DNA from: Spirochaetia bacterium
Lineage (GTDB): Bacteria; Spirochaetota; Spirochaetia; DSM-16054; Sediminispirochaetaceae
Assembly (NCBI GenBank): GCA_021736475.1
Contig: JAIPFV010000025.1
Location: 1 to 32,735 of the forward strand
Direction: 5' to 3'
Length of the DNA: 32,735 bases
The notes below the pieces were generated by a model. It did no database searches. It had not been told where the DNA came from and was given only the letters and a program-made list of their open reading frames with translations. Both the position numbers and the translations under genes were made by a program. Below are positions 7,645 through 15,479 of the stretch, piece after piece (within the stretch, counting starts at the first letter, position 1; each line of letters starts with the position of its first letter).

Positions 7645-9594
7645 ATGAAACAGACGATGTTAGCCATGCTGCGTCAAGCTGCCGATGAATTCAAGCAGGT
7701 CACCTTTGTTGCTAAAAAAACCGATGAGGGCTGGTTAGAAAAAAGCTTTCAGGATGTACTGCGCGATTCCCGTGCCTGTGCAGCAGCCCTTCGCGCACGT
7801 GGAATTGATAAGAACGATACCATTGCTATCCTTGCCGAAGGCAGTACTGACTGGGTTATCGGAGAGTTCGCAACCCTCTGGGCGGGTGGTATCTCCGTCC
7901 CCCTGTCCATCAAACTACAACCTGAGGAAATCCCCTACCGCATAAACCATTCCGATGCGAGGGCTATCTTTGTCTCCAAGAATATGCTTCCCAGGATTGC
8001 AGACATCTACTCAAAATTTAGCCGTAAAAAAATACGCCTTATTGTAATCGATGAAAATGGTACGAAGCTCACTGAGCTACAATCCAACGTCGGAGAGGCC
8101 CTTGCGCCGCAGATAGAGCTCTTCAGCGACCTTCTGCTAGAGGGGTATCGCAGCTTGGAAGACTCTGAGCAGCTGCTGCAGCAGATCGAAAACGACACCC
8201 GAGAGGACGATGTGGTTACCATATCCTACACCTCCGGAACCACCGGCAACCCCAAAGGCATTATGCTTACCCACCGTAACTACTACGCCAATTGCCGCGA
8301 TTCGGTTGAAATGTTTGCCGTTCCCCGGGCTTCCTATCGCAGCCTTCTCATTTTGCCCTGCGACCATTCCTTTGCACACACCGTCGGTATTTATGCGGCC
8401 CTTTTCCGGGGTATCTCACTTTACTTTGTCGATGCCCGGGGCGGCGGTATGGCCATTCTGAGGAATATTCCCGCAAACCTGGCAGAAACCAATCCCACCT
8501 TCCTTTTGACAGTCCCCTCTCTCACGGGTAACTTTATGAAAAAAATAAAAGCGGGGATTAAGGAAAAGGGAAAATTTGTACAGATGCTCTTTGAATGGGG
8601 GCTGTCGAACGCAATCAGCTACCATGGAAACGGGTATAATCGTCCCCCGCTCTCCACCCGATTAGGCACTTATCTACCTTATAAACTGGTCGATCTTTTG
8701 CTGTTCCGCCAGGTCCGCAAGATCTTCGGCAGCCGGATTCAGTTTTGTGTAGGTGGAGGGGCGCTTTTAGATGTAAAGCAGCAGGAGTTCTTTAACGCCA
8801 TTGGAGTTCCCATTTATCAGGGCTACGGGCTTACCGAGGCAGCCCCAGTAATCTCGTCCAATCTGCCGAGCATCCACAAATTCGGCAGTTCCGGTCGGGT
8901 GGCTCCCACCGTGGAGTGTAAAATTTTAAATGATGAGGGCGGCGAAACAGGCTTTGGTGAAGTCGGCCAAATAGTAATTCGCGGGGACAATGTAATGAAG
9001 GGCTACTTCAAAAATCCTTCCGAAACCAAAGAGACTATTCAAGAGGGCCGGCTCTTTACCGGAGACCTAGGCTACTACGATGAAGACGGTTTTCTAGTGG
9101 TAACCGGAAGAGCTAAGGCTCTGCTGATCGGCCCGGACGGCGAAAAATACTCTCCCGAGGCAATCGAAGAGGCTATCATTAACTCCACCGATTTAATCGA
9201 TCAGGCAATTCTCTACAACGATCATAATCAATATACTTCGGCTTTAATTGTACCGGACCTGCAAAGTGTAAACGAGTTGCTGCAGCAGAAGGGGCTGTCC
9301 CAACCCGATCAGCTCTTACACGAGCTCAACAAGGCACTTTTCGCCTTTCAGCAGGAGCCTAACTATAAGAATCTTTTTCCCAGCGTATGGTTGCCGGCCG
9401 CCTTTCAGGTCCTTACCGACGGCTTTACCGAAGAAAACCAACTGATTAATTCCACCATGAAAATGGTGCGATATAAAATTATCCAGGCCCATCGTGACTC
9501 TCTCGAGTATATGTATACCGAAGAGGGCAAACATTTTCTTAATCCCAAGAACCGCACTGCGTTAGCCACCTTGTTTCCGCAGCTGAACAGCTAA
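7645..9594 (+). CDS. Long-chain acyl-CoA synthetase (AMP-forming)
   Basis: This 649-residue ANL-superfamily enzyme activates fatty acids to acyl-CoA via an acyl-AMP intermediate. The AMP-binding loop ISYTSGTTGNPKG lies at about residues 193-205, GYGLTEAAPVIS forms the adenine-binding A5 motif, and FTGDLGYYDEDGFLVVTGR is the hinge region. Near the C-terminus INSTMKMVRYK resembles the segment carrying the catalytic Lys of fatty acyl-CoA synthetases. Length and motifs match spirochaete long-chain fatty acid-CoA ligases. Many spirochaetes depend on imported fatty acids, which gives it a likely role in phospholipid synthesis. AAAGGA precedes the ATG by 6 nt. It is a single-gene unit bounded by a strong terminator. 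Confidence 0.93.
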   Translation: MKQTMLAMLRQAADEFKQVTFVAKKTDEGWLEKSFQDVLRDSRACAAALRARGIDKNDTIAILAEGSTDWVIGEFATLWAGGISVPLSIKLQPEEIPYRINHSDARAIFVSKNMLPRIADIYSKFSRKKIRLIVIDENGTKLTELQSNVGEALAPQIELFSDLLLEGYRSLEDSEQLLQQIENDTREDDVVTISYTSGTTGNPKGIMLTHRNYYANCRDSVEMFAVPRASYRSLLILPCDHSFAHTVGIYAALFRGISLYFVDARGGGMAILRNIPANLAETNPTFLLTVPSLTGNFMKKIKAGIKEKGKFVQMLFEWGLSNAISYHGNGYNRPPLSTRLGTYLPYKLVDLLLFRQVRKIFGSRIQFCVGGGALLDVKQQEFFNAIGVPIYQGYGLTEAAPVISSNLPSIHKFGSSGRVAPTVECKILNDEGGETGFGEVGQIVIRGDNVMKGYFKNPSETKETIQEGRLFTGDLGYYDEDGFLVVTGRAKALLIGPDGEKYSPEAIEEAIINSTDLIDQAILYNDHNQYTSALIVPDLQSVNELLQQKGLSQPDQLLHELNKALFAFQQEPNYKNLFPSVWLPAAFQVLTDGFTEENQLINSTMKMVRYKIIQAHRDSLEYMYTEEGKHFLNPKNRTALATLFPQLNS

Positions 9595-9629
9595 AAGAGG
9601 CTTCCGTAGTAAACTACGGAAGCCTTTTT
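9594..9629. terminator. Strong bidirectional rho-independent terminator
   Basis: A perfect 12-bp stem, AGGCTTCCGTAG (9598-9609) and CTACGGAAGCCT (9614-9625), encloses a TAAA loop and is followed by TTTTT. The upstream AAAAG gives a U-tract on the opposite strand too. It lies between the convergent acyl-CoA synthetase gene and the flavoprotein gene and can serve both. Confidence 0.93.
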
Positions 9630-9659
9630 AATTTTAAGAATCTTTTACTCTAGAATGTT

Positions 9660-10448
9660 TTATTGTCTTTCCAGCCGAGATACTGCAAGCTGGGTCAGAG
9701 CAAAGTACTCTTTGAAGTCTGAGGCTGTAGCCCCACTGACGGTATCAGCTACCTTCCAGACGTCATCGCTATTCTTATTAATTTCATCGAGGGAGTAGCT
9801 TACACCCGCCTTTTGAGCTGTATTCTGAACAGCTTCAATGTTGGCAGTCCAGCCAAGCCCGTGTCCGCCTTCAGCCCAATACTGAGAGTCTGCTTTATAG
9901 AGGCTGCCGTAGGAAGTCGTCTCTACAGTCTGGGGAGTACCACCGAATTCGGTCATAACCTGAAAAGCTCCGTTTCCAATGCCGTTGTAGTACGCGCTCA
10001 TAGTTTCTTCGTTACGGATTATTGACATTTCGAGCCCGGTGTTTCCGGCGGGCTTGCCCTGCTCATCAGCCTCAACCCACACCACGGAGGTTCCGAAGGT
10101 GGCTCCGACGTAGGTAGTATCATTATAGACCACATATTTTGCAACGTGGCTCTGGTCGCCGTGTGAGGTATAGGTAACGGTGTTGTTGTCATTCCAGTCA
10201 CCAGCCTCCACGTCTACTTCCGCGAGGATGTGCGGAAGAAACGCCTCGTTCAGGGTGACCTCGAAGTTTCCGTCTTCTGTAGAGCTCACCTCGGCTTTTC
10301 CGACATAACCACCGTGTACATAGTCATACGCCTCAACGGTCTGTCCCGGCGCGTAGCCAGTAGGTGCTGCCGCTTCTTCGGTGCCGCCGCAGCCGACTAA
10401 AGCAAAAAGCACCAGCACGCTCATGAGAGTGTAAATAACTGTTCTCAT
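9660..10448 (-). CDS. Lipoprotein with a C-terminal FMN-binding (flavinylation) motif, PplA-like
   Basis: The 262-residue protein has a lipoprotein signal peptide with lipobox ALVGC (acylated Cys20), then an acidic secreted region. Near the C-terminus WKVADTVSGATASDF contains D235-x-x-S-G-A-T241, the motif on which ApbE enzymes attach FMN covalently through the Thr. The rest is Gly/Asp/Tyr-rich with no named domain I recognise, though length and architecture resemble the FMN lipoprotein PplA of Listeria, which has two such domains. The N-terminal half shows no intact second motif. An ApbE homologue is encoded at 13953-15083 and a divergent Ndh2-like NADH dehydrogenase starts at 10880. I infer that it is an exported electron carrier. 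The ribosome binding site is AAAAGGAG about 8 nt before the ATG. Confidence 0.75.
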   Translation of the reverse strand: MRTVIYTLMSVLVLFALVGCGGTEEAAAPTGYAPGQTVEAYDYVHGGYVGKAEVSSTEDGNFEVTLNEAFLPHILAEVDVEAGDWNDNNTVTYTSHGDQSHVAKYVVYNDTTYVGATFGTSVVWVEADEQGKPAGNTGLEMSIIRNEETMSAYYNGIGNGAFQVMTEFGGTPQTVETTSYGSLYKADSQYWAEGGHGLGWTANIEAVQNTAQKAGVSYSLDEINKNSDDVWKVADTVSGATASDFKEYFALTQLAVSRLERQ

Positions 10449-10642
10449 AATTTTTTCTCCTTTTCTAATAAAGTTAACAATTTAGATAATAAATTATCAT
10501 AATTTATTTTTTATGTAAAGATATTATTAAAAAACACTTTATTATATTTTATATGTAAAGTGCTTCACATTAAAATTTTTTTATATACAATAGATGTGAA
10601 TTGCTTTCAAGAACATACTGAGCGGTTTGTAAGGAGTTTCGT

Positions 10643-10687
10643 ATGCCCTTTCGCGGCAATCGAAACAAGAAAAATGTTTTTTTGTGA
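10643..10687 (+). CDS. Possible 14-residue small ORF with a strong ribosome binding site
   Basis: AAGGAG (10631-10636), 6 nt and an ATG are followed by a 14-codon frame, MPFRGNRNKKNVFL, ending at TGA. The GC content here is higher than the surrounding AT-rich DNA. It sits upstream of the mapped Ndh2 promoter, so it would be on a separate transcript. It may be a leader peptide, a remnant, or chance; no codon-level evidence distinguishes these. Confidence 0.2.
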   Translation: MPFRGNRNKKNVFL

Positions 10688-10766
10688 TTACAAGGCTCGA
10701 AAGGGGGTAAGGTAATTAGCCTATAAAAAAAGATAAAAAAATATTCATAAAAAGTAATATAACAAA

Positions 10767-10795
10767 TTGACACAAGTTAATAAGTTTTTTATGAT
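10767..10795 (+). promoter_or_regulatory. Sigma-70 promoter of the Ndh2-like gene
   Basis: A perfect -35 TTGACA (10767-10772), a 17-nt spacer and a -10 TATGAT (10790-10795, five of six consensus bases) predict a start near 10802. That leaves a leader of about 78 nt that includes the right arm of the long inverted repeat. This is the best vegetative promoter in the window. Confidence 0.8.
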
Positions 10796-10879
10796 AATAA
10801 TACTAAGTTATAGTACGTTTTTGTAATTTTGGCTAATTTTAATGTGAAAATAATAGCATAAATTAAGCAAGGAGTTTTT

Positions 10880-12862
10880 ATGTCAAAGAAAAAAATTGTA
10901 GTGCTGGGAGGCGGTTACGGGGGTATCACTGCTACGAAGAAACTTTACAAGAAATATAAAAAGAACCCTAACGTAGAGATTACCCTAATTGACCGAAATC
11001 CCTACCATACTCTTATGACCGAACTGCATGAAGTAGCCGGGTCGAGGGTAGAACCAGATTCTGTTCAAGTAAGTTTTCAACGGATTTTCGGAGGCACTAG
11101 TGTGAAGCTCATTACCGATACCATCAAGGATATCGATTTTGATAATAACACCCTGAAATCTGACCTTCGCAGCTACAGTTACGATTATTTAGTCATCGGT
11201 GCAGGCGGCGAACCGGAGTTTTTTGATATACCGGGGGTTCAGGAAAACTCCTTTACTATTTGGTCGTTTGACGATGCTATGCGACTTCGCAATCAAATAG
11301 AAGACCGCTTCATGGAAGCAGCCCGCGAGCCTGACGAAACAAAACGGCGACGGATGCTTACCTTTGTAGTAGCCGGAGCAGGATTTACCGGTGTAGAACT
11401 GGCCGGGGAGATCCTTGAACGCAAACAGACCCTGTGTCGTGAGTATCACCTCAAAGAACATGAGGTACGGGTAATTATCGTAGAAGCCCTGGATACTATT
11501 CTGCCGATACTACCGGCCAAAATGCAGAACAAGGCCGAACGTTATCTGCGTAAAAAGGGTGCCGAGATAATGACCGAGGCTCCCGTAGTTGGAGCTGAAG
11601 AGGGATTTGTAAAACTTTCAGACGACCGCAGTATCGACACCGATACCTTTATTTGGACCTGTGGTATTCACGGCTCGGAATTTACCGCCCGTATACCACT
11701 CACCAAGGGGCAAACCGCCAAAGGAGAGTGTTCCTACGCATCTTCCGAGGGAATTCACGGTATGTCTGGATGCCGCCTGGAAGAAGAAGAGCGCTACATT
11801 GTTGGAGAGCGGGGTCGAATCCTGGTTGATGAAGAGATGAAATCGGTAGACCACGCAAATGTATACCTGGTCGGAGATATCATCTGGTACCTCGATAACG
11901 AGAAAGTGGTACCCCAAATTGTCGAGACGGCACTGCAGACCGGAGAGGTTGCAGGAGAAAATATCATTGCCGATATTGAAGAGAAAGAGCGCAAAAAATT
12001 CAAACCTAACTATCATGGCTTTATGGTCAGCATTGGCGGTCGCTACGGAGTAGCCCACGTTGTAGGAATGTCCATGTCGGGCATGTTAGCCATGGCAATG
12101 AAACACATGATCAACCTGCACTACTTGTTCGGCATTGCCGGTGTAAATGCAGTTTGGCGTTATCTGCAACATGAGTTTTTTACTATTAAAGAGCACCGTT
12201 CATTTATCGGCGGGCATTTAGCCGCTAAGGTGCCTATCTACTGGACTGTTCCTTTACGTCTGTTCCTGGGTGGAAAATGGCTCTACGAAGGTATTAAGCA
12301 CATCGGCGATGGTTGGCTTAACCCCGGCGACGGCGGCCTGGCCGATGTCTGGACTGGAGCAGTTAAGCTTCCTGGTGTAGTGTTTGAGGATGCAGCTGCC
12401 GCTGCTACCGCAGCAGCTGATGCCACTTCCGCTGCTACCGGTGCTGCTGCAGAAGGAGCCGCAGAGGGTGCCGCAGAGTACGGCGAACCGCTTATGGAGG
12501 CCCTTGGAATATACACATGGTTTGCAGAGAACGTGCTAAGCGCCTCTCCTTTACTGGCATTCCTGCTACAATCTGCGGTGGTTCTGGGACAAGTTGCAAT
12601 TGGTTTGGCCCTGATCGGCGGATTGCTCACCTTTCCCGCAGCGATTGTCTCCATCGGATTTAGTATCATGTTTATTTTCTCCGGCTGGGGAAACCCCGAA
12701 CTGCTTTGGTATATAATGGTGTCCATCGTTATGCTGGGCGGAGCCGGTCGTGGCTTCGGATTGGATCACTGGGTAATGCCCTGGTTGAAACATCAATGGA
12801 ACAGCACTAAATTGGCCCAGAAAACCCATCTTTATGATGGCGAGCCGGTAATTAAAGAGTAA
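10880..12862 (+). CDS. ndh2: Type II NADH dehydrogenase (Ndh2-like) with C-terminal membrane extension
   Basis: The 660-residue protein starts with an FAD-binding Rossmann motif (VVLGGGYGGITA, Gly10-Gly15). A second, NADH-binding motif is VVAGAGFTGVELAGE (about 163-177), and VYLVGDI (about 338-344) is the C-terminal FAD contact. These define the NDH-2 fold, a membrane-bound enzyme passing NADH electrons to quinone without pumping protons. Canonical NDH-2 enzymes are about 400-450 residues. Here about 200 more follow: a segment KVPIYWTVPLRLFLGGKWLY, an Ala-rich linker (about 504-533) and several membrane helices (about 545-630) containing GAGRGFGLDHWVMPWL, reminiscent of DoxX-type proteins. 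Listeria EET Ndh2 (about 626 residues) has a comparable extension. Residues about 278-312 form an unusual insert with Cys284 and Cys298. AAGGAG precedes the ATG. Confidence 0.88.
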   Translation: MSKKKIVVLGGGYGGITATKKLYKKYKKNPNVEITLIDRNPYHTLMTELHEVAGSRVEPDSVQVSFQRIFGGTSVKLITDTIKDIDFDNNTLKSDLRSYSYDYLVIGAGGEPEFFDIPGVQENSFTIWSFDDAMRLRNQIEDRFMEAAREPDETKRRRMLTFVVAGAGFTGVELAGEILERKQTLCREYHLKEHEVRVIIVEALDTILPILPAKMQNKAERYLRKKGAEIMTEAPVVGAEEGFVKLSDDRSIDTDTFIWTCGIHGSEFTARIPLTKGQTAKGECSYASSEGIHGMSGCRLEEEERYIVGERGRILVDEEMKSVDHANVYLVGDIIWYLDNEKVVPQIVETALQTGEVAGENIIADIEEKERKKFKPNYHGFMVSIGGRYGVAHVVGMSMSGMLAMAMKHMINLHYLFGIAGVNAVWRYLQHEFFTIKEHRSFIGGHLAAKVPIYWTVPLRLFLGGKWLYEGIKHIGDGWLNPGDGGLADVWTGAVKLPGVVFEDAAAAATAAADATSAATGAAAEGAAEGAAEYGEPLMEALGIYTWFAENVLSASPLLAFLLQSAVVLGQVAIGLALIGGLLTFPAAIVSIGFSIMFIFSGWGNPELLWYIMVSIVMLGGAGRGFGLDHWVMPWLKHQWNSTKLAQKTHLYDGEPVIKE

Positions 12863-12889
12863 ATCTTTACCGGTTATCTCAGCTCAGCA

Positions 12890-12918
12890 GCGGGTATTTC
12901 TATGTCGGAAATACCCGC
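12890..12918 (+). other. Intercistronic hairpin between ndh2 and polyprenyl synthase genes
   Basis: GCGGGTATTTC (12890-12900) and GAAATACCCGC (12908-12918) form a perfect 11-bp stem with a 7-nt loop. No T-run follows, so it is unlikely to terminate fully. It more probably marks an RNA processing or stability element inside a two-gene transcript. Confidence 0.55.
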
Positions 12919-12947
12919 CCTGCAGAGCGTACAATAAAGGATCCCGA

Positions 12948-13925
12948 ATGGTTGATACCCTGTATCAAGATATATCTATTAATGACGATCTTCGCCAGGT
13001 ACAGTCTCTAATCCGTGCGCAACTAAACTCAAGCACCCCCTTTATACAGGAGGCGCTTACCGAGTTAGTTGAAAATAACGGTAAAATGCTGCGACCAGCT
13101 TTGCTTATACTTGCCGCTCGATTTGCTCCAAAAAAAAGCGGCTCAGAAAATGGTTCAACCCACCGCTTAGCGGCCGCTGTGGAGCTTTTGCACATGGCAA
13201 CTCTGGTTCATGATGATATTATCGATAAGGCACCTACTCGACGGGGTATACCAACCCTGCATTCACGCTTCGATCCGCGCACAGCTGTGTTACTTGGCGA
13301 TTTCCTGTTTACCCGTAGTTTTCAAATAGCCTCGCATGACACCGATATCGAAACCGGCCGTTATATAGCTGGAATTGTGAACTCTATCTGTGAAAGTGAG
13401 ATACGACAACACAATACATTTACTTTTTACACCACCAGTTTCAAGGAATACCATCGCCGGATTATGGGCAAAACCGCAGCCCTGTTTGCTCTTTCCGCCT
13501 ATGTTGGCGCCCATGAAAATGGCGTAGATGAACGCAACAGTAACCGGCTTAAAAAAATAGGATATAATCTTGGGGCCGGCTTTCAAATAATCGATGATAT
13601 CCTCGACTTTACAGATCAATCCGAGCGTACCGGGAAAACTACCGGCGCAGATATTCGACAAGGAATTGTAAACCTTCCTTTGTTGTATGCACTTCAACAG
13701 GATGACGGCTCACTGGAAAAGCAGCTCTCCCGCCGACCAAAGAACGGTCGCCGGTTAAAGCAAATTATTACCCACACAAAAGAACTGAACGGAATTGAAC
13801 GTGCTCGGGCAGTAGCACAGGCCTATACCCACAAAGCTCTCTATTCAATACAGCAATTACCTGAGGGGGAAGCCCGCCAGGCCTTAGAACAGTTTACCGC
13901 TTTTCTTCTTCAACGAAACTATTAA
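12948..13925 (+). CDS. Long-chain polyprenyl diphosphate synthase (DmkB/HepT/IspB-like)
   Basis: This 325-residue trans-isoprenyl diphosphate synthase has the substrate motif GKMLRP (45-50), the first Asp-rich motif DDIID (89-93) and the second DDILD (216-220), which bind Mg2+ and the diphosphates. The residue five before the first motif is Ala84 rather than an aromatic residue, which by the known chain-length rule indicates a long product (C30 or more), as needed for a menaquinone side chain. It lies 85 nt downstream of the Ndh2-like gene on the same strand, suggesting co-expression. In the Listeria EET locus a similar enzyme, DmkB, makes the dedicated demethylmenaquinone tail. A general quinone role is equally possible. 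AAAGGA precedes the ATG by about 7 nt. Confidence 0.9.
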   Translation: MVDTLYQDISINDDLRQVQSLIRAQLNSSTPFIQEALTELVENNGKMLRPALLILAARFAPKKSGSENGSTHRLAAAVELLHMATLVHDDIIDKAPTRRGIPTLHSRFDPRTAVLLGDFLFTRSFQIASHDTDIETGRYIAGIVNSICESEIRQHNTFTFYTTSFKEYHRRIMGKTAALFALSAYVGAHENGVDERNSNRLKKIGYNLGAGFQIIDDILDFTDQSERTGKTTGADIRQGIVNLPLLYALQQDDGSLEKQLSRRPKNGRRLKQIITHTKELNGIERARAVAQAYTHKALYSIQQLPEGEARQALEQFTAFLLQRNY

Positions 13926-13933
13926 AATCGCGG

Positions 13934-13963
13934 TTCAATCTTGGTGTAGCTTTCAATCTTGGT
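13934..13963. repeat. 12-bp direct repeat at the convergent gene junction
   Basis: TTCAATCTTGGT occurs at 13934-13945 and 13952-13963. The second copy contains the ApbE stop codon region. It looks like a small duplication at the 3' ends of the convergent prenyl synthase and ApbE genes. No terminator is visible in this 27-nt gap. Confidence 0.5.
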
Positions 13964-15083
13964 TTGTTAGGGCCCTGCTCTCTCCGCGCTTAAAATCCTT
14001 GTCGGTAAGCTCAAAGCTCGTCCGCAGTCCGGAGGTTGTAAACACCGTATTATCCTCGGTCACTAAAATTGAGTCCACACCGGGGCGCTGTTCGGTAAAC
14101 TCTAGCCCCTTTTCCAGCCCCAGTCCGAATACCAAAGTTGATAGTGCATCCGCTTCGGTTGCATCAGCTGAAATAATAGATACACTGGCAAGGTCTTTTT
14201 CAATTGGAAACCCGTCTTCAGTATCGAGGATATGGTGATAACGCACTCCATCTTCTATAAAATAACGCTCGTATTTTCCTGAAGTAACTACCGCCTTATC
14301 AACCAGCTCCACTACTCCCAGATAATTGCCCCGAGCATCCTCCGGCGATTGAATTCCAATTTTCCAGACAGAATTATTATGTTTCTCTCCAAAGGCATAG
14401 ACGTTTCCGCCCAAGTTTACAATTCCGTACTCAACCCCTTGCGATTTGAGATATTCGACCATGCGGTCGGCGGCGTACCCCTTCGCAATCGCTCCAAGAT
14501 CAATCCTCATACCCGGGCGCTGAAGATACACCCGCGGCCTTTTTACTTTCTCATTACCTTCTTCTGAACGTTGACCCGCCGGTATCAGCTCTATGTCCTT
14601 GTAGTTGACTTTCTGCAAGGCTGCCTCTATCTGCTCAGCATCAGGGACAGTCTCTTCTCCTGAGCCGATGTCCCATAACTCAACTAAAGGTCCAACGGTA
14701 AGATCAAATACTCCATTACCAATCGCAGAAAACTCCTTTGCCCGGGCTATAAGATTGAAGGTTTCCTCCGAGACCTCTACCGGCTCATCACCTGCTTTTC
14801 TATTGATCTCCGCCACCTCTGAATCTTCGGTGTGGGCACTCATCTTATCTTCAATCTCCGTGGCAATCGCAAGCGCCGGTGCCAATTTATCTTTGTACTG
14901 CGTCCCGTAAAGCTGCACTGAACAGGTAGTTCCGAGGGCAAAATCGGTCTCTGAAATGCGTTCTGGGCTGCTCTGTTGGCAACTGGAAAAAGCTAAAATT
15001 AAAAATGCGGAGAGCAGTAGCCCTCCACACATTTTTTTTCCATTGAACTTTTTAGTTGTGCGGTATGAATTAAATAGTAACAT
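13953..15083 (-). CDS. apbE: ApbE-family FAD:protein FMN transferase lipoprotein (Ftp/FmnB-like)
   Basis: The 376-residue protein has a lipoprotein signal peptide (core LLLSAFLILAFSSC, acylated Cys35). ApbE hallmarks follow: SAHTEDSEVAEIN near the start of the mature domain, RIDLGAIAKGYAADRMVEYL and GIVNLGGNVYAFG in the FAD-binding core, and ISADATEADALSTLVFGLG carrying the metal-binding Asp/Thr. The usual H-I-x-D-P-x-T-G segment reads HHILDTEDGFP, so the Pro and Thr positions differ. The family transfers FMN from FAD to Thr/Ser of exported flavoproteins; the Treponema pallidum homologue Ftp (TP0796) does this in the periplasm. The likely substrate is the lipoprotein at 9660-10448. The open frame extends to 15215, but GAGGAAAAG before the ATG at 15083 and the signal peptide favour this start. 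Confidence 0.9.
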   Translation of the reverse strand: MLLFNSYRTTKKFNGKKMCGGLLLSAFLILAFSSCQQSSPERISETDFALGTTCSVQLYGTQYKDKLAPALAIATEIEDKMSAHTEDSEVAEINRKAGDEPVEVSEETFNLIARAKEFSAIGNGVFDLTVGPLVELWDIGSGEETVPDAEQIEAALQKVNYKDIELIPAGQRSEEGNEKVKRPRVYLQRPGMRIDLGAIAKGYAADRMVEYLKSQGVEYGIVNLGGNVYAFGEKHNNSVWKIGIQSPEDARGNYLGVVELVDKAVVTSGKYERYFIEDGVRYHHILDTEDGFPIEKDLASVSIISADATEADALSTLVFGLGLEKGLEFTEQRPGVDSILVTEDNTVFTTSGLRTSFELTDKDFKRGESRALTNQD

Positions 15084-15208
15084 AGTAGACTTTTCCTCAA
15101 GTGGATGTTTTGTAAAGGTTGAACCTGAGCAAAATATACAACAATCAGATATATTATCCAAGAGAAAAGTTAAAATCGTAATCATGTTCATTTTCTTGTC
15201 CCATTTGC

Positions 15209-15237
15209 TTGACATAATTCCCTTTTTTTAGTATCTA
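15209..15237 (+). promoter_or_regulatory. Probable promoter of tRNA-Gly
   Basis: A perfect -35 TTGACA (15209-15214) and, after 17 nt, a weak -10 TATCTA (15232-15237) predict a start about 14 nt upstream of the tRNA. A divergent ApbE promoter (minus strand TTGGAT, 17 nt, TATATT, about 15130-15160) is possible in the same region. Confidence 0.55.
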
Positions 15238-15257
15238 TATCCATACAGTTAGCACAG

Positions 15258-15329
<72 letters not shown>

Positions 15330-15340
15330 CTTTTTAGTTC

Positions 15341-15377
15341 GCCCTAAATACTTAGTCTCAAGTATTTAGGGCTTTTT
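15341..15377 (+). terminator. Rho-independent terminator of tRNA-Gly
   Basis: GCCCTAAATACTT (15341-15353) and AAGTATTTAGGGC (15360-15372) form a perfect 13-bp stem with a 6-nt loop followed by TTTTT, placed 12 nt after the tRNA. Confidence 0.93.
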
Positions 15378-15479
15378 ATTTCCATTCAAGTAAAGACTCA
15401 CACAACTAATAAGAACACTCTTTTTACTCAGAAACACTTGTGATTTTGTTATGTTTATATTAGATTGCCATTAAGAATT

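Larger units (their letters stand above)
10449..10879. promoter_or_regulatory. AT-rich divergent control region between the flavolipoprotein and Ndh2-like genes
   Basis: This 431-nt region contains no convincing long gene. It holds a 14-bp perfect inverted repeat with widely separated arms (TTCACATTAAAATT at 10564-10577 and its complement at 10835-10848) and a third ATGTGAA at 10594-10600. It also holds a 7-bp inverted repeat CACTTTA/TAAAGTG (10535-10562) and a repeated TATGTAAAG (10512-10520, 10552-10560). The repeats suggest a shared regulator for both directions. The lipoprotein promoter must lie in 10460-10560 on the minus strand but I cannot place it with confidence. Confidence 0.5.

Noticed and set aside
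10630..10730. Possible riboswitch in the Ndh2 upstream region
   Set aside because: Short complementary pieces (GGCT/AGCC) exist, but I could not match c-di-GMP, cobalamin or fluoride riboswitch cores, and the region lies upstream of the predicted transcription start.
10570..10773. 67-codon minus-strand frame in the divergent control region
   Set aside because: It is Phe/Lys-rich in AT-rich DNA, has no ribosome binding site, and overlaps the Ndh2 promoter.
12283..12726. 147-codon Ala/Ser-rich minus-strand frame
   Set aside because: It is the reverse of the Ala-rich linker and membrane tail of the Ndh2-like protein; composition alone keeps it open.
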